A stretch of 64,000 nucleotides of DNA from Oxalobacteraceae bacterium (GTDB lineage Bacteria > Pseudomonadota > Gammaproteobacteria > Burkholderiales > Burkholderiaceae_D): positions 1 through 64,000 of the forward strand of contig JABTBR010000015.1 in the NCBI GenBank assembly GCA_013284265.1. Reading direction: 5' to 3'. Position numbers and translations under genes: made by a program. Shown piece after piece: positions 27,830 through 37,436 of the stretch (within the stretch, counting starts at the first letter, position 1; every line of letters starts with the position of its first letter). Under the pieces are notes generated by a model that saw only the letters and a program-made list of their open reading frames with translations, searched no databases and was not told the DNA's origin.

Positions 27830-29497
27830 ATGTCCCATCCCCCGAGCGACACCCCTGGATTTCTGAACGATGGCGGGGAGATGGGCGCGCGCATGCGCGG
27901 CCACGACTGGTCGCAATCGCCGCTCGGCCCCATCGCAGGCTGGCCTGAATCGCTGCGCACCGTCGTCAACCTGATGCTCGATTCGCGCTTCCCCATGTTC
28001 ATCGCCTGGGGCGAGCAGCTGGGTTTTCTCTACAACGACGCCTACATCGTCATGCTCGGCAGCAAGCATCCGCAGGCGCTGGGCCGGCGCTTCGAGCATA
28101 TCTGGTCCGAGATCTGGAGCGACATCGAACCCTTCATCGGCCAGGCCATGGCCGGCAAGGCCAGCTTCCACAACGACCTGCCGCTGACGCTGCAGCGCCA
28201 CGGCTATGAAGAAAGGGCCTGGTTCACCTTCTCCTACTCGCCGCTGCGCGGCGCCGACGGCCGGGTGGCCGGCATGTTTTGCGCCTGTACCGAAACCACC
28301 GGCAAGGTGCTCACCGAACAGCATGTGAACGATGCCGAACAGGCGCGCGGCGCGCTGCAGCTGGCCAACCGCCGCAAGGACGAGTTCCTGGCCATGCTGG
28401 CGCATGAGCTGCGCAATCCGCTCGCCCCTATCGCCACCGCGGCCGAGCTGCTCCAGGTCGCCGGCATCGGCGCGGATCAGGTACGCCATGCCGGTGCCAT
28501 CATCGGCCGCCAGGTCAAACACTTGACCGAACTGGTCGATGATCTGCTCGACGTCTCGCGCGTGACCAGCGGCCTGGTCAAGCTCAAGGAAGAAAAGCTG
28601 AGCATGAATGGCGTGCTGCAGGCCGCCGTCGAGCAGTTGCAGTCGCATATAGACGCCAAGGGGCACACGCTGGCGCTGGCCCTGCCCGGCGAGCAGCTGT
28701 TCGTCAGCGGCGACCGCACCCGCCTGGTCCAGATCGTGGCCAACCTGCTCAACAACGCCGCCAAGTACACGCCGGCCGGCGGCCGCATCGCGCTGGCGCT
28801 GGCCGCGGTCGACGATCAGGTGCAACTGACGGTCAGCGACAACGGCGTCGGCATCGCGGCGGCGCTGCTGCCGGCCATCTTCGAACTGTTCACCCAGGCC
28901 GAGCGCTCGCCCGACCGCGCCCAGGGTGGACTGGGGCTGGGGCTGGCACTGGTACGCAGCCTGGTCGAGCTGCAGGGCGGCAGCGTGTCGGCCCACAGCG
29001 CCGGCGCCGGACAGGGCAGCCGCTTCGTGGTGCGCCTGCCGCGCGTCGGCGAACTGGCGGCCGACGCCGCGCCCGCAGGACACGGCGCCGGCATGCCGGC
29101 CGCGCCGGCGCGCAAGGTGCTGGTGGTGGACGACAATATCGACGCCGCCGCGACCATGGCCCTGCTGCTGGAAACACTGGGCCACGAGGTGCTGGTCTCG
29201 CACGGCGCGCTGCATGCGCTGCAGCAGGCGGCCGCGCATGCGCCGGCCGTGCTGTTTCTCGACATCGGCCTGCCGGAAATGGATGGCTACGCGCTGGCCC
29301 GGCGCCTGCGCGCCCTGCCGCAAACGGCGCACTCGCTGCTGGTGGCGATCACCGGCTATGGCCAGCCGGAAGACCGTGCCTGCGCGCTCAAGGCGGGCTT
29401 CGACCACCATCTGGTCAAGCCGGTCAATCTGGACGAGGTGCTGGCCCTGCTGGCCACGCGTGCCTCGGGCGCCGATGCGGTCGGCTCCTTGCGCTGA
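27830..29497 (+). CDS. PAS-containing hybrid histidine kinase
   Basis: A 555-residue cytoplasmic sensor kinase with no membrane helix. A PAS-like domain (about 20-165, DWSQSPLGPIAGWPESLRTVVNLML) precedes HisKA with AHELRNPLAPI, HATPase_c (NLLNNAAKYTPAGGRI; GGLGLGLALVRSLVELQGG) and a C-terminal receiver (VLVVDDNIDAA; phospho-Asp in LFLDIGLPEMDGY; Lys in LVKPVN). The frame is open from 27677, but the family homology begins after ATG 27830. It has no adjacent response regulator, so the output is unknown. Confidence 0.88.
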   Translation: MSHPPSDTPGFLNDGGEMGARMRGHDWSQSPLGPIAGWPESLRTVVNLMLDSRFPMFIAWGEQLGFLYNDAYIVMLGSKHPQALGRRFEHIWSEIWSDIEPFIGQAMAGKASFHNDLPLTLQRHGYEERAWFTFSYSPLRGADGRVAGMFCACTETTGKVLTEQHVNDAEQARGALQLANRRKDEFLAMLAHELRNPLAPIATAAELLQVAGIGADQVRHAGAIIGRQVKHLTELVDDLLDVSRVTSGLVKLKEEKLSMNGVLQAAVEQLQSHIDAKGHTLALALPGEQLFVSGDRTRLVQIVANLLNNAAKYTPAGGRIALALAAVDDQVQLTVSDNGVGIAAALLPAIFELFTQAERSPDRAQGGLGLGLALVRSLVELQGGSVSAHSAGAGQGSRFVVRLPRVGELAADAAPAGHGAGMPAAPARKVLVVDDNIDAAATMALLLETLGHEVLVSHGALHALQQAAAHAPAVLFLDIGLPEMDGYALARRLRALPQTAHSLLVAITGYGQPEDRACALKAGFDHHLVKPVNLDEVLALLATRASGADAVGSLR

Positions 29498-29570
29498 TTC
29501 CGGCGGCCCTCGCGGCCCTGACCGCCGTGCGGCGCTTGCCAAGCCGGCGCCATAGGATCAAGATGGGGCC

Positions 29571-30014
29571 ATGAACCCCTACCACACCACTATTCCGCGG
29601 CTGCTGTGCGCCGCCCTGCTGATCATCTGCGGCACGGCCTGCGGCAGCGCGCCCCCAGGAGCTGGCGCTGGCGCCGCCGCCGACACCGGCGCAGCGGCCA
29701 GCGCCACGCTGCTGCAGCAGATCCAGTCCGCCAGCGCCGGCAAGGCCTGCGACGGTCCCCAGGATTGCCACACGCTGGCCATCGGCGCCAAGGCCTGCGG
29801 CGGGCCGGAACGCTATCTGGCCTGGTCGTCCAAAAGCGCGGACGGCGAGCGCCTGCGCCAACTGGCGGCCAGCCACACGGCGGCGCGCCAGCGCGAAAAC
29901 GCGCGCGACGGCGCCATGTCCACTTGCTCCATGCTGCTCGACCCCGGCGCCACCTGCCGCGCCGGCCAGTGCGTGCTGCTGCCGCCCGCCATCGGCGGCA
30001 GCGCCGCCCAATAA
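29571..30014 (+). CDS. Cys-patterned secreted lipoprotein
   Basis: A 147-residue protein with a lipobox (GTACGS) and a six-Cys pattern in the mature part (KACDGPQDCHTL, KACGGPERYLAWS, STCSM, ATCRAGQCVL). I have seen this pattern in unnamed proteobacterial periplasmic proteins but cannot give a function. The spacing suggests three disulfides. It follows the kinase gene by 73 bases. Confidence 0.65.
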   Translation: MNPYHTTIPRLLCAALLIICGTACGSAPPGAGAGAAADTGAAASATLLQQIQSASAGKACDGPQDCHTLAIGAKACGGPERYLAWSSKSADGERLRQLAASHTAARQRENARDGAMSTCSMLLDPGATCRAGQCVLLPPAIGGSAAQ

Positions 30015-30075
30015 AAAAAGGCCGCGGCATCCAGCCCGCGGCCCTTCAAAAATGGGTCCGCCTGCCGGCGGACCC
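30011..30075 (-). terminator. Tandem hairpins after the subtilase gene
   Basis: GGCCGCGG (30020-30027) pairs with CCGCGGCC (30036-30043), and in minus-strand direction it is followed by CTTTTTTTAT, a standard intrinsic terminator for the subtilase gene. A second stem, GGGTCCGCC/GGCGGACCC at 30054-30075, lies nearer the stop codon. Confidence 0.75.
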
Positions 30076-30089
30076 GCCCCACTCCCTAC

Positions 30090-33000
30090 TTACTCCAGAT
30101 TCGCCGATTTGGCGCGTGCATTGTGGAACTGCGGCAGTGGATCGGTTGCATCCACTTCCAGCAAGGTACCGCCCTGCACCACGCCGCCCACCAGGATGTT
30201 GAGCGCGCCGAGGTGACGCTTGCCCACTTCCAGGCCGGTCCAGCTAACCGCCGCCGATGCGGTGCCGCCGACGAAGGCCGTCGCCGGAGCGACCACTTTC
30301 AGGTTGGCGTTGGCACCAGGCGTCACCACCCACGAGGACAGGGTGTAGTCGGCCGCGCCGTCTTTCGGTGCATAGCCTTTGACACAGACCTTGTACTCGC
30401 CGGCCGCAGGCTTGTTCAGCAGAACGACTTCGTTCGAACCGTTTTCGCCGCTCTGGCCAACCAGGGTGCTGCCTTTGTAGACCGCCAGATCCAGGTCGGA
30501 ATCGCTGCCGCCGGTGGTTTCCGCGTCGTACAGGGCGAAGCGGGCCACCATCGCGCCGCTCGGTACGGTCACGCTGTGCACGTTCACGCCGGTGGCGCCG
30601 CCGGTCAGGCAGCTGGCCGATGCGGTGGCGTTGTTGGCCTGGCCGATGTGACGGGTTTCCGTCGCCGCCGGGACCATGCCGCCTTTGCTCACCGTCATCG
30701 GGCCGCTGAAACCGGTGCCGATGGTGATGACTTTGCTGCCGCTGGCCGCTTCGCTGCTGACCATCGGGACCATCGACAGTGCCTTGCCGCGCGCGGTCAG
30801 CGGGCTGCGCACGGTGTGCACGCCATCGGACCAGGTCAGCGAGCCATAGGCCCAGGTGTCGAGCGGCGCGGTGTCACGGGTCAGCTTGACGGTGAAGCTG
30901 GCTTTTTCGCCGGCGCCGATGACCAGGGTCGCTGGCTTGACCTCGACCTTGTAGCCGGCCAGCTTGGCCACCGCGTTGTAGGTCGCCGCCGTGGCGCCGA
31001 CATTGGTGACGGTACGGGTCAAGGTCAGCGAACCGAGTACTTCGGCGGCCGTCAGCGAAGCCAGATTCAGGTTATATGCCGGAATCGTGCCCACTGCCTG
31101 GCAGGTGGCCTGGGTGTAGACGCCCGCGTTCACGCCGCACAGGAAACGGGCGTAGTCGATTTCGGTCGCATCGTAGACCAGGCCTGGATCGGCGGCGGTA
31201 CTCGGCTGCACGTGGCCGGCGCCCTGGCCCCATGGCAGATTGCCGGTGGTCTTGGCGGTGGCATCCCATGCCATCGAACCGTTCAGGCCATCGGTGTAGG
31301 TATCGACAGCGGTGGTCATCAGGGCCGACTTGATCGCGGCCGGGGTCCAGTTCGGGTGCAACTGCTTCATCAGCGCGGCGATACCGGCCACGTGCGGGCT
31401 GGCCATCGAGGTACCGGTGTAGAAGGCCCAGTCGGTCGACGGTGCGGCGCCGCCAGCGGCGACGGCATTGCGCTGATCCTGGGTCAGGTCGGCGGTGACG
31501 GCGGCCAGGATGTCGGTGCCCGGCGCGGTGACGTCAGGCTTCAGGATATTGGCGTTGGCCACGTTCGGGCCGCGCGAGGAGGAACCGTTCATGATCGGCG
31601 CCTTGACGGAGGTATCGATCACGCCGCGCAGGTCGCCCAGCGAAGCGACTGGATTGGCCAGCGAAGCGACGTAATCCTTGACGATCTGGCCGTCTTCCTT
31701 GGTGATGTGGATGGTCGATACCGAGTGCGCCTGATTCAGGATGGTGGCCGCGCCGCCTGGCACGTTGGCGATGATCACGCCGATCGCGCCAGCCGTCTTG
31801 GCATTGCCGCTCTTGTTGACCAGCACATTGCTGCCGCGGTCGCACACCAGGATCTTGCCGGCCACCTTGGTCGGATCGAGCAGTGCGGGCACGGCATCGG
31901 TACCGCCGAAGCAGCGCGCCAGATTCGGATCGGCTGCATCGACGCCCGGCAGGCCGGCGTCTTTCGCCAGGATCAGCGGGGCCGACGGGCTGTTGGCGTT
32001 GCCGGACGCGCCGGTCACCTTGGCGCCATTGCCCAGGATTGCGCTGCCGACGTACATGCGGTCGTGGGTCGAGTTGCCGACCGTGGTCAACCATGGGCTG
32101 ATATGGCCGACCGGCGCCACCGAAGTGGCGGTCGGGCCGCTGTTGCCGGCCGAGGCGGCGACGAACACGCCTGCGCTGGAGGCGCCCAGGAAGGCTTTTT
32201 CGGTCGCTTCGCTGAAGCTGCCGCCGCCCGCGCTCGAACCGATCGAGAAGTTGATCACGTTCACGCCGTCTTTGACGGCCTGTTCGATCGCGGCCACGCT
32301 GTTGGCGGTGGCGCAGCCGTTCTTGCCGGAAGCGGCATCGGTCCAGCACACCTTGTAGGCGGCGATGCGCGCGCGCGGCGCCATGCCGGTCACCTTGCCC
32401 AGTGCCACGCCGCCGCTGACCACCGGCACGCCGGCGTTGCCGCCCGCGGTGCTGGAGGTGTGGCTGCCGTGGCCGCCATGGCCTTCGGCGCCGGCCACGG
32501 AGTCGCGTGGCGAGACGAATTCAGTCCAGTGCAGGGCCGCGTTGCCGGCCTTGAAGTAGCGCGCACCGATCAGCTTGTTGTTGCAATTGTTGACGCCGAA
32601 GCCTTCACCGGTCTGGCAGATGCCTTTCCAGCTGGCCGGCGGCGCGTCGTACACGCGTTTCGAACCGCTGTGGCTAGGCACGCCCTGCTCGTCGACGCTG
32701 TCGGCGTAGCTTGGGTTCTCCGGCCAGATGCCGCCGTCGACGATACCGATGACGATGTTCTCACCGGCGGCGCCCTTGCCGCCCAGTTGTTCCCAGATGC
32801 CGCCGGCCTTGTCCAGACCGAGGAAGCTCGGGGTGTAGCTGGTGTCCATCTGCATGATCGAGTCGGCGCTGATGTCGGCCACGGCGCTGTTCTTTTTCAG
32901 CGCGCGCACTTCGGCGTCGGTCAGCATGGCGGCGAAGCCGTTCAGCACCACGTTGTACTGGTGGGTGATTTCGGCGCCGGCGACGGTGTTCATCACGTCG

Positions 33001-33236
33001 GCCTGCTTGGTTTCCAGATAGCGGATATAGCTTTGCACATCGCTGGCATCGACGTTCAGGCGCTGGCCGGCGGCCGGGCGGGTCGCCGGCAGGCCTGGCA
33101 GCGCGCCGGCGTAGGTGGCCGCTGGCTTGTCGACCAGTTGCACGATGTAGGAGCGGCGCACTTCTTGCGCGCTGGCCGAGACCGCCAGTGCCGACAGCAG
33201 CACCAGCACGGCGGAGGTAATTGGACGAAGCTTCAT
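30090..33236 (-). CDS. Secreted subtilisin-like serine protease (S8, cucumisin-type)
   Basis: A 1048-residue exported protease with a signal peptide (cleavage near SASA), an I9 inhibitor propeptide (about 28-130) and an S8 domain. The catalytic residues are D167 (GIVDGGIWPE), H256 (GHGGHGSHTSS) and S610 (GTSMASPHVAGIAAL). A PA domain is inserted at about 400-540, as in plant subtilases. An Fn3-like domain follows (LTRTVTNVGATAATY), then a C-terminal pre-peptidase-like beta domain (about 850-980; SDLDLAVYKGSTLVG). It lies 16 bases downstream of the PEP-CTERM gene on the same strand. It probably degrades extracellular protein. Confidence 0.93.
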   Translation of the reverse strand: MKLRPITSAVLVLLSALAVSASAQEVRRSYIVQLVDKPAATYAGALPGLPATRPAAGQRLNVDASDVQSYIRYLETKQADVMNTVAGAEITHQYNVVLNGFAAMLTDAEVRALKKNSAVADISADSIMQMDTSYTPSFLGLDKAGGIWEQLGGKGAAGENIVIGIVDGGIWPENPSYADSVDEQGVPSHSGSKRVYDAPPASWKGICQTGEGFGVNNCNNKLIGARYFKAGNAALHWTEFVSPRDSVAGAEGHGGHGSHTSSTAGGNAGVPVVSGGVALGKVTGMAPRARIAAYKVCWTDAASGKNGCATANSVAAIEQAVKDGVNVINFSIGSSAGGGSFSEATEKAFLGASSAGVFVAASAGNSGPTATSVAPVGHISPWLTTVGNSTHDRMYVGSAILGNGAKVTGASGNANSPSAPLILAKDAGLPGVDAADPNLARCFGGTDAVPALLDPTKVAGKILVCDRGSNVLVNKSGNAKTAGAIGVIIANVPGGAATILNQAHSVSTIHITKEDGQIVKDYVASLANPVASLGDLRGVIDTSVKAPIMNGSSSRGPNVANANILKPDVTAPGTDILAAVTADLTQDQRNAVAAGGAAPSTDWAFYTGTSMASPHVAGIAALMKQLHPNWTPAAIKSALMTTAVDTYTDGLNGSMAWDATAKTTGNLPWGQGAGHVQPSTAADPGLVYDATEIDYARFLCGVNAGVYTQATCQAVGTIPAYNLNLASLTAAEVLGSLTLTRTVTNVGATAATYNAVAKLAGYKVEVKPATLVIGAGEKASFTVKLTRDTAPLDTWAYGSLTWSDGVHTVRSPLTARGKALSMVPMVSSEAASGSKVITIGTGFSGPMTVSKGGMVPAATETRHIGQANNATASASCLTGGATGVNVHSVTVPSGAMVARFALYDAETTGGSDSDLDLAVYKGSTLVGQSGENGSNEVVLLNKPAAGEYKVCVKGYAPKDGAADYTLSSWVVTPGANANLKVVAPATAFVGGTASAAVSWTGLEVGKRHLGALNILVGGVVQGGTLLEVDATDPLPQFHNARAKSANLE

Positions 33237-33252
33237 ATTCTGTTTCCCTTGA

Positions 33253-34050
33253 TCAGATCGATTTCACTGCGGCAGCCTTGGCGGCGCGGCGGCGCGCCAG
33301 GCCCAGACCGGCCAGGCCCAGACCCATCATCAGATAGGTCGCCGGTTCCGGCACGGCCGACACGTTCAGGTTGTCGATGCCGAACTGGGCCTGGTTCATG
33401 GCCGGGAATGCGGCCGAATTGAAGCAGGAACCATTGCCGTCGAACAGGCAGGCGCTGATGGTCAGGCCGCTCAGGTTGGCGTGGCTGAACACCGAGTTCA
33501 GGGCCGCGTTGCTGAAGGCGAAATCGCCGTTCGCGTTCTGGGTCGGGAAGTCGAGGGCGGTCGAGATCGTGCCGCCGCCCGCCAGTTGGCCGGTCAGCAC
33601 CAGCTGGCCGTAGACCGCGTCGCTCAGGCCGCCGACCGGGGCGACGAAGGCGTAGTCCAGGCTGGAGATGCGGAAGGCTTGCGCATCGAGGCGGCTCAGT
33701 TTGACGCTACCGTCGTTCAGGCCGAGGAAGGCATTGCTGGCGTTGCCGCCCGGGCAGGCGATCACATCGCAGGAGTTCACATCGGCGCCGTTGATGATGG
33801 CGCCCGCGGCGCCGCCGGTCCAGCCGTTGGCGATGGCATAAGGGCTGTCTTGCACCAGCAGCTGGTAGCCCGAGTCCACGAAGGTGTCGCCGCCCGCATA
33901 GGCGGTCGGCAACTGCTGGTCGAAATTGATGACCTCTGCCATTGCTGGCAGGGCGGTCAGCATGGCCAGGGCGATAGCGCCGGCCAGTGTTTTCAGGCCA
34001 CGAGGAGCCTTGTGGGCGGGGCGATCCTGAAACTGTTGGTTGTGGTTCAT
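33253..34050 (-). CDS. PEP-CTERM sorting-domain protein
   Basis: A 265-residue exported protein with a signal peptide (ALAMLTALPAMA) and a C-terminal PEP-CTERM tail: VPEPATYLMMGLGLAGLGLARRR followed by a short basic end. The middle is a beta-rich domain ending in AQFGIDNLNVS, seen in many PEP-CTERM proteins. Exosortase (not in this window) would process it for surface or exopolysaccharide-associated display. It is co-directional with, and 16 bases upstream of, the subtilase, so the two may be co-expressed. Confidence 0.85.
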   Translation of the reverse strand: MNHNQQFQDRPAHKAPRGLKTLAGAIALAMLTALPAMAEVINFDQQLPTAYAGGDTFVDSGYQLLVQDSPYAIANGWTGGAAGAIINGADVNSCDVIACPGGNASNAFLGLNDGSVKLSRLDAQAFRISSLDYAFVAPVGGLSDAVYGQLVLTGQLAGGGTISTALDFPTQNANGDFAFSNAALNSVFSHANLSGLTISACLFDGNGSCFNSAAFPAMNQAQFGIDNLNVSAVPEPATYLMMGLGLAGLGLARRRAAKAAAVKSI

Positions 34051-34390
34051 TCTCTTGCCTTATGTGTAGTAGGGACGGACGAAGGGCCAGCAGGTCGAAA
34101 CGCCTGCTTGTACTTTTTTCACGAAAAGTCGCAAGAAATATAGCAAGTAGAGCAATATTGCGCTGGTGATTTTTACCGTTCTTTATTGGAATTTTTCATG
34201 TTTGAACAGAAGAAAATTTCGTTTCCTCTATGAAAAAATTTCGAAATTTTTTTGTAATCTTTCCGCAATATTTCAACGTTGTGTTGTGATTTTACAAATT
34301 TGCGAACGGTGTGTGCTTTTTCGTATCGAAACTATGTTTACCGGTTCGAAAGTGGATGCCGGTTCACCATGCATGCCGCCGGCGCAAATA
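34051..34390. other. AT-rich promoter region of the PEP-CTERM/subtilase pair
   Basis: About 340 bases before the PEP-CTERM gene. The stretch 34130-34340 is strikingly AT-rich for this genome, with A/T tracts (GAAAAAATTTCGAAATTTTTTTG). No gene is evident. It probably carries the promoter and perhaps a binding site for an H-NS-like protein (inference). Confidence 0.5.
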
Positions 34391-34455
34391 AAAACCCACG
34401 GCAAAAATCCGGGGTACGACCCGCCGGGTCGTACCCCAGCTCTTTGCCGTGGGTT
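34391..34455. repeat. Palindromic intergenic element, copy 3, with a covarying inner stem
   Basis: Outer arms AAAACCCACGGCAAA (34391-34405) and CTTTGCCGTGGGTT (34442-34455) surround an inner perfect hairpin at 34411-34437. Its stem is GGGGTACGACCC rather than GGGGTCTGACCC and its loop is GCC. Both strands of the stem have changed together, so pairing is preserved. Confidence 0.85.
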
Positions 34456-34490
34456 CAAGGAGGCGCCGGCGGCACGCCATCGCCCGTCCC

Positions 34491-34515
34491 AAAAAAAATC
34501 CCGCCGAAGCGGGAT
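34491..34515 (-). terminator. Rho-independent terminator of the S9 peptidase gene
   Basis: On the minus strand ATCCCGC-TTCG-GCGGGAT is followed by a run of T residues (A-run at 34491-34498 on the plus strand), 20 bases after the peptidase stop. The UUCG tetraloop is typical. Confidence 0.9.
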
Positions 34516-34534
34516 CTTGTGTTGCTACGCGCGC

Positions 34535-36598
34535 TTATTGCGGACGCTTCAGATAGGTATCAAGCCAGTCGATCACCGTGTGATGCCACAACAGCGAATT
34601 GGCCGGCTTGAGCACCCAGTGGTTCTCGTCCGGGAACACCAGCAGCTTGCTCGGCACGCCCTGGCGCTGCAGCGCGGTGAAGGTACCCAGCGCCTGCGCG
34701 GTCGGGATGCGGAAGTCCAGGTCGCCCTGCACCACCAGCATCGGCGTCTTCCATTTTTTCACGTGGTGCACCGGATTGAACTGCTCGTGCTTCTGCGGCA
34801 CGTCGTAATAACTGCCGCCGTTTTCCCATTCGGTGAACCAGATTTCCTCGGTCGAATAGGCCATGCCGCGCGTGTCGAACACGCCGTCGTGGTTGACGAT
34901 GCAGCGGAAGCCGTCGGACCAGTTACCTTCGATCCAGTTCATCATGTAGCCGCCGTAGGACGCGCCCAATGCGCAGCTGCGTTCCCGGTCCAGCCAGGGG
35001 AATTTTTCGGTCGCCGCAGCCAGGCCTTTTTTCAGGTCTTCCAAGGGCTTGCCACCCCAGTCGCCGCTGATCGAATCGGTAAAGCCCTGGCCATAGCCGG
35101 TCGAGCCGTGGAAGTCGATGAAGACGGTGGCGTAGCCGGCGCCGGCATACACCTGCGGATTCCAGCGATAGCTCCAGGAGTTGCCGAAGCTGCCCTGCGG
35201 GCCGCCATGCACCAGGAAGGCGACCGGATATTTCACGCCCGGCTTGGCGTTCCATGGCTTCATCACGTGGCCGTACACCGTCTCGCCATTGGCGCCGGCG
35301 AAGGAGAACTGCTCGTATTCGCCGAAGCGCACGTCGGCCAGCGCGGCCGCGTTCAGGCGCGTCAGCTGGGTGGCCTTGGCGCTGTCCTGGCCCTGCTTGA
35401 AGCTGTACAACTGGGCGCCGCCGGACAGGTCGGCCTGGGCGGTGACGATGGTGTCCTTCTGGGCGTCGAAGGCGCTGACATAACCCTTGCCGGTCAAGGC
35501 GGCGACCTTGCCGCTGGCGACATCGATGGAGAACAGGCGATGCTGGCCCAGGTCGTCGGCGCTGGCCAGCAGGGCCTTGCCGTCGCTGCTCCAGCGGTAG
35601 TCGGCTACCGAACGGTCCCAGTGCTCGGCCAGCTTGCGCGCCTTGCCGCTGGCCACGTCGATCAGCATGATCTGGAAACGGTCCGCTTCAAAGCCCGGCT
35701 TGCTCATGGCCAGGTAGGCCAAGGTGCGGCCGTCGGGCGAGTAGATCGGCTTGCTGTCCCAGGCGGGATTGGCGGCCGTCAGATTGTGCGGCGTGCCGCC
35801 GGTGGCCGGTACGCTGTAGACGTCGAAATTGGTCGACCAGGCTTCGCTCTGGCCGGCGATGCGGGCGGCGAACACGATGGTCTTGCCGTCCGGGCTGAAA
35901 TGGTATTCGTCCTGGTCGCCGAAAGGCTTGGACGGCACGTCGCCATCGAGGCTGCCCGTCAGGCTGACCGGGGCCGCGCTCACCTTGCCGGTCGCATCGA
36001 TAGGCGCCGAATACAGCACCGCGTTGCGCCCGTCGGCCCAGGTGTCCCAGTGACGCGCGAACAGGCGGTCGTAGACCTTGCCGCTGGCCTTGTTCTTGCC
36101 CTGCGCGTCCAGCCGCGCCTTGGTGCAGGCCAGGTCGGCGCAGTCGCGGAATACGGCCAGGCTCAGGGCCAGCCGGTCGCCCTGGGGCGACAGGCGGAAA
36201 TTGTCCACGTCCAGCGCCAGGTCGGTGACCTTGGCCGCTTCGCCGCCGCCCAGCGGCAGGCGCCACACCTGCGAGGAACCGGAGCGGGCCGACAGGAAGT
36301 AGACCGCATCGCCATTCGGCGACCACTGCGGGTCGGTGCTGCTGGCGTCGGCCTGGGTCAGGCGCTGCGGCGCCGCCTTGGGCGCGCGCAGGTCCAGCAT
36401 CCACAGCTGGGTATTGCCCTTGTTCTTGTCCAGATTGGTCGAACGCACGGTGTACACCAGGCGCGAGGCGTCGGGCGACAGCGCAGGGCTGCCGACGCGC
36501 TCCATGGCGACCAGGTCTTCGACGGTAAAACCGCGCGGCGCGGCCAGGGCGCTGGTGGCCGCCATGGCGGTTCCGATCAGCAGCAGACGTGAAATCAT
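34535..36598 (-). CDS. S9 prolyl oligopeptidase-family peptidase (S9C-like)
   Basis: A 687-residue secreted peptidase: signal peptide (LLLIGTAMAATSALA), a WD40-like beta-propeller (about 30-420, repeats such as LSPDASRLVYT, FSPDGKTIVFAA, YSPDGRTLAYLA) and an alpha/beta hydrolase domain. The catalytic triad lies in GASYGGYMM (Ser), QGDLDFRIP (Asp) and DENHWV (His). The length and motifs fit dipeptidyl-peptidase V/acylaminoacyl-peptidase-like enzymes that trim periplasmic peptides. The frame is open to 36691, but ATG 36598 gives the signal peptide and has GGAG upstream. Confidence 0.92.
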   Translation of the reverse strand: MISRLLLIGTAMAATSALAAPRGFTVEDLVAMERVGSPALSPDASRLVYTVRSTNLDKNKGNTQLWMLDLRAPKAAPQRLTQADASSTDPQWSPNGDAVYFLSARSGSSQVWRLPLGGGEAAKVTDLALDVDNFRLSPQGDRLALSLAVFRDCADLACTKARLDAQGKNKASGKVYDRLFARHWDTWADGRNAVLYSAPIDATGKVSAAPVSLTGSLDGDVPSKPFGDQDEYHFSPDGKTIVFAARIAGQSEAWSTNFDVYSVPATGGTPHNLTAANPAWDSKPIYSPDGRTLAYLAMSKPGFEADRFQIMLIDVASGKARKLAEHWDRSVADYRWSSDGKALLASADDLGQHRLFSIDVASGKVAALTGKGYVSAFDAQKDTIVTAQADLSGGAQLYSFKQGQDSAKATQLTRLNAAALADVRFGEYEQFSFAGANGETVYGHVMKPWNAKPGVKYPVAFLVHGGPQGSFGNSWSYRWNPQVYAGAGYATVFIDFHGSTGYGQGFTDSISGDWGGKPLEDLKKGLAAATEKFPWLDRERSCALGASYGGYMMNWIEGNWSDGFRCIVNHDGVFDTRGMAYSTEEIWFTEWENGGSYYDVPQKHEQFNPVHHVKKWKTPMLVVQGDLDFRIPTAQALGTFTALQRQGVPSKLLVFPDENHWVLKPANSLLWHHTVIDWLDTYLKRPQ

Positions 36599-36692
36599 TG
36601 AATGTTCTCCGACGTGATAGAAAAATACCGGCGTGGCGCCGGCAGCGGGACATGATACCAAGTTTGGCGCGGCGTGAAGAAAAACCTGCATG

Positions 36693-37436
36693 CTATTTCA
36701 ACGGAAGCATGCCCTGGCGGTAGTCCGGCGCTTCGCGCCGCTGGCGCAGCGCGCTCCAGTAAAGTTCGATCTTCTGCTTGTTGGCGATGTAGTACATGCG
36801 GTTCACCAGCAGGTACAAGGGAGTCTGGTGAAGGGGGAAAGGCAGCGCCTCGATCTGCTCGCGGTACTTCAGCTCGATCAGCGGCTTGCCCTCCTCTTCC
36901 AGCGCCACCACGGCGGCCAGACGGTTCTGCGCCAGCTTGTCGAAATTCTGTTCGCTACCGAGGCCGCCGCCGTCGATGACCGCGCCCAGCTTGCGCAGCA
37001 TGGCCTCATGGATAAAGCCCAGGGGCACCCCCACCGGCTGCTGGCCCAGATTGCTGAAGTGCTGGCCATCCCAGCCGATATTGCTGCCGCGCCGGCGGTA
37101 CACCATGAAGCGCACCACCGCCAGCGCGGTGCGCGCGTCGGGCTGTTCGCCGGTCATCGGATAGGCGCCGTATTCCATGCGCTCGGGCAGGAAGGCCGCC
37201 ACCAGTGCATCGACCTCGCCGCTTTGCAGCAGGGCCAGGCAACGCGCGCGCGGCGCGATCATATTATTGACATCGATTTGCAGGCCCTTGCCGGTGCGGC
37301 GCAGCAGTTGCTGGGCCAGGCCGCTGCCGTCGGGCATGGTGTAGGGGTAGAGCGCGCGGTCGAAGGTACACAGGCGCAGCGTCAGGGCCTGGGCATTGCA
37401 GCATACCGCGCACAGCCATAACAGGAGAAAACGCAT
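36693..37436 (-). CDS. Orphan solute-binding protein (SBP_bac_3-like) A
   Basis: A 247-residue exported protein with a signal peptide (LLLWLCAVCCNAQA) and a two-lobed amino-acid-binding-type sequence (LRLCTFDRALYPYTMPDGSG; PVGVPLGFIHEAML). No transporter permease or ATPase gene is near it. Such solo proteins are common in Oxalobacteraceae and may serve chemosensing or be cell-wall hydrolase-like sensors; the ligand is unknown. GGGGAG precedes the ATG. Confidence 0.75.
   Translation of the reverse strand: MRFLLLWLCAVCCNAQALTLRLCTFDRALYPYTMPDGSGLAQQLLRRTGKGLQIDVNNMIAPRARCLALLQSGEVDALVAAFLPERMEYGAYPMTGEQPDARTALAVVRFMVYRRRGSNIGWDGQHFSNLGQQPVGVPLGFIHEAMLRKLGAVIDGGGLGSEQNFDKLAQNRLAAVVALEEEGKPLIELKYREQIEALPFPLHQTPLYLLVNRMYYIANKQKIELYWSALRQRREAPDYRQGMLPLK

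Noticed and set aside
30123..33422. A 1099-codon plus-strand frame opposite the subtilase
   Set aside because: The subtilase has signal peptide, triad and domains; the opposite frame has none and is compositionally an antisense shadow.
34166..36592. An 808-codon plus-strand frame opposite the S9 peptidase
   Set aside because: It starts in AT-rich intergenic DNA, crosses a repeat and a terminator and shows no domain.
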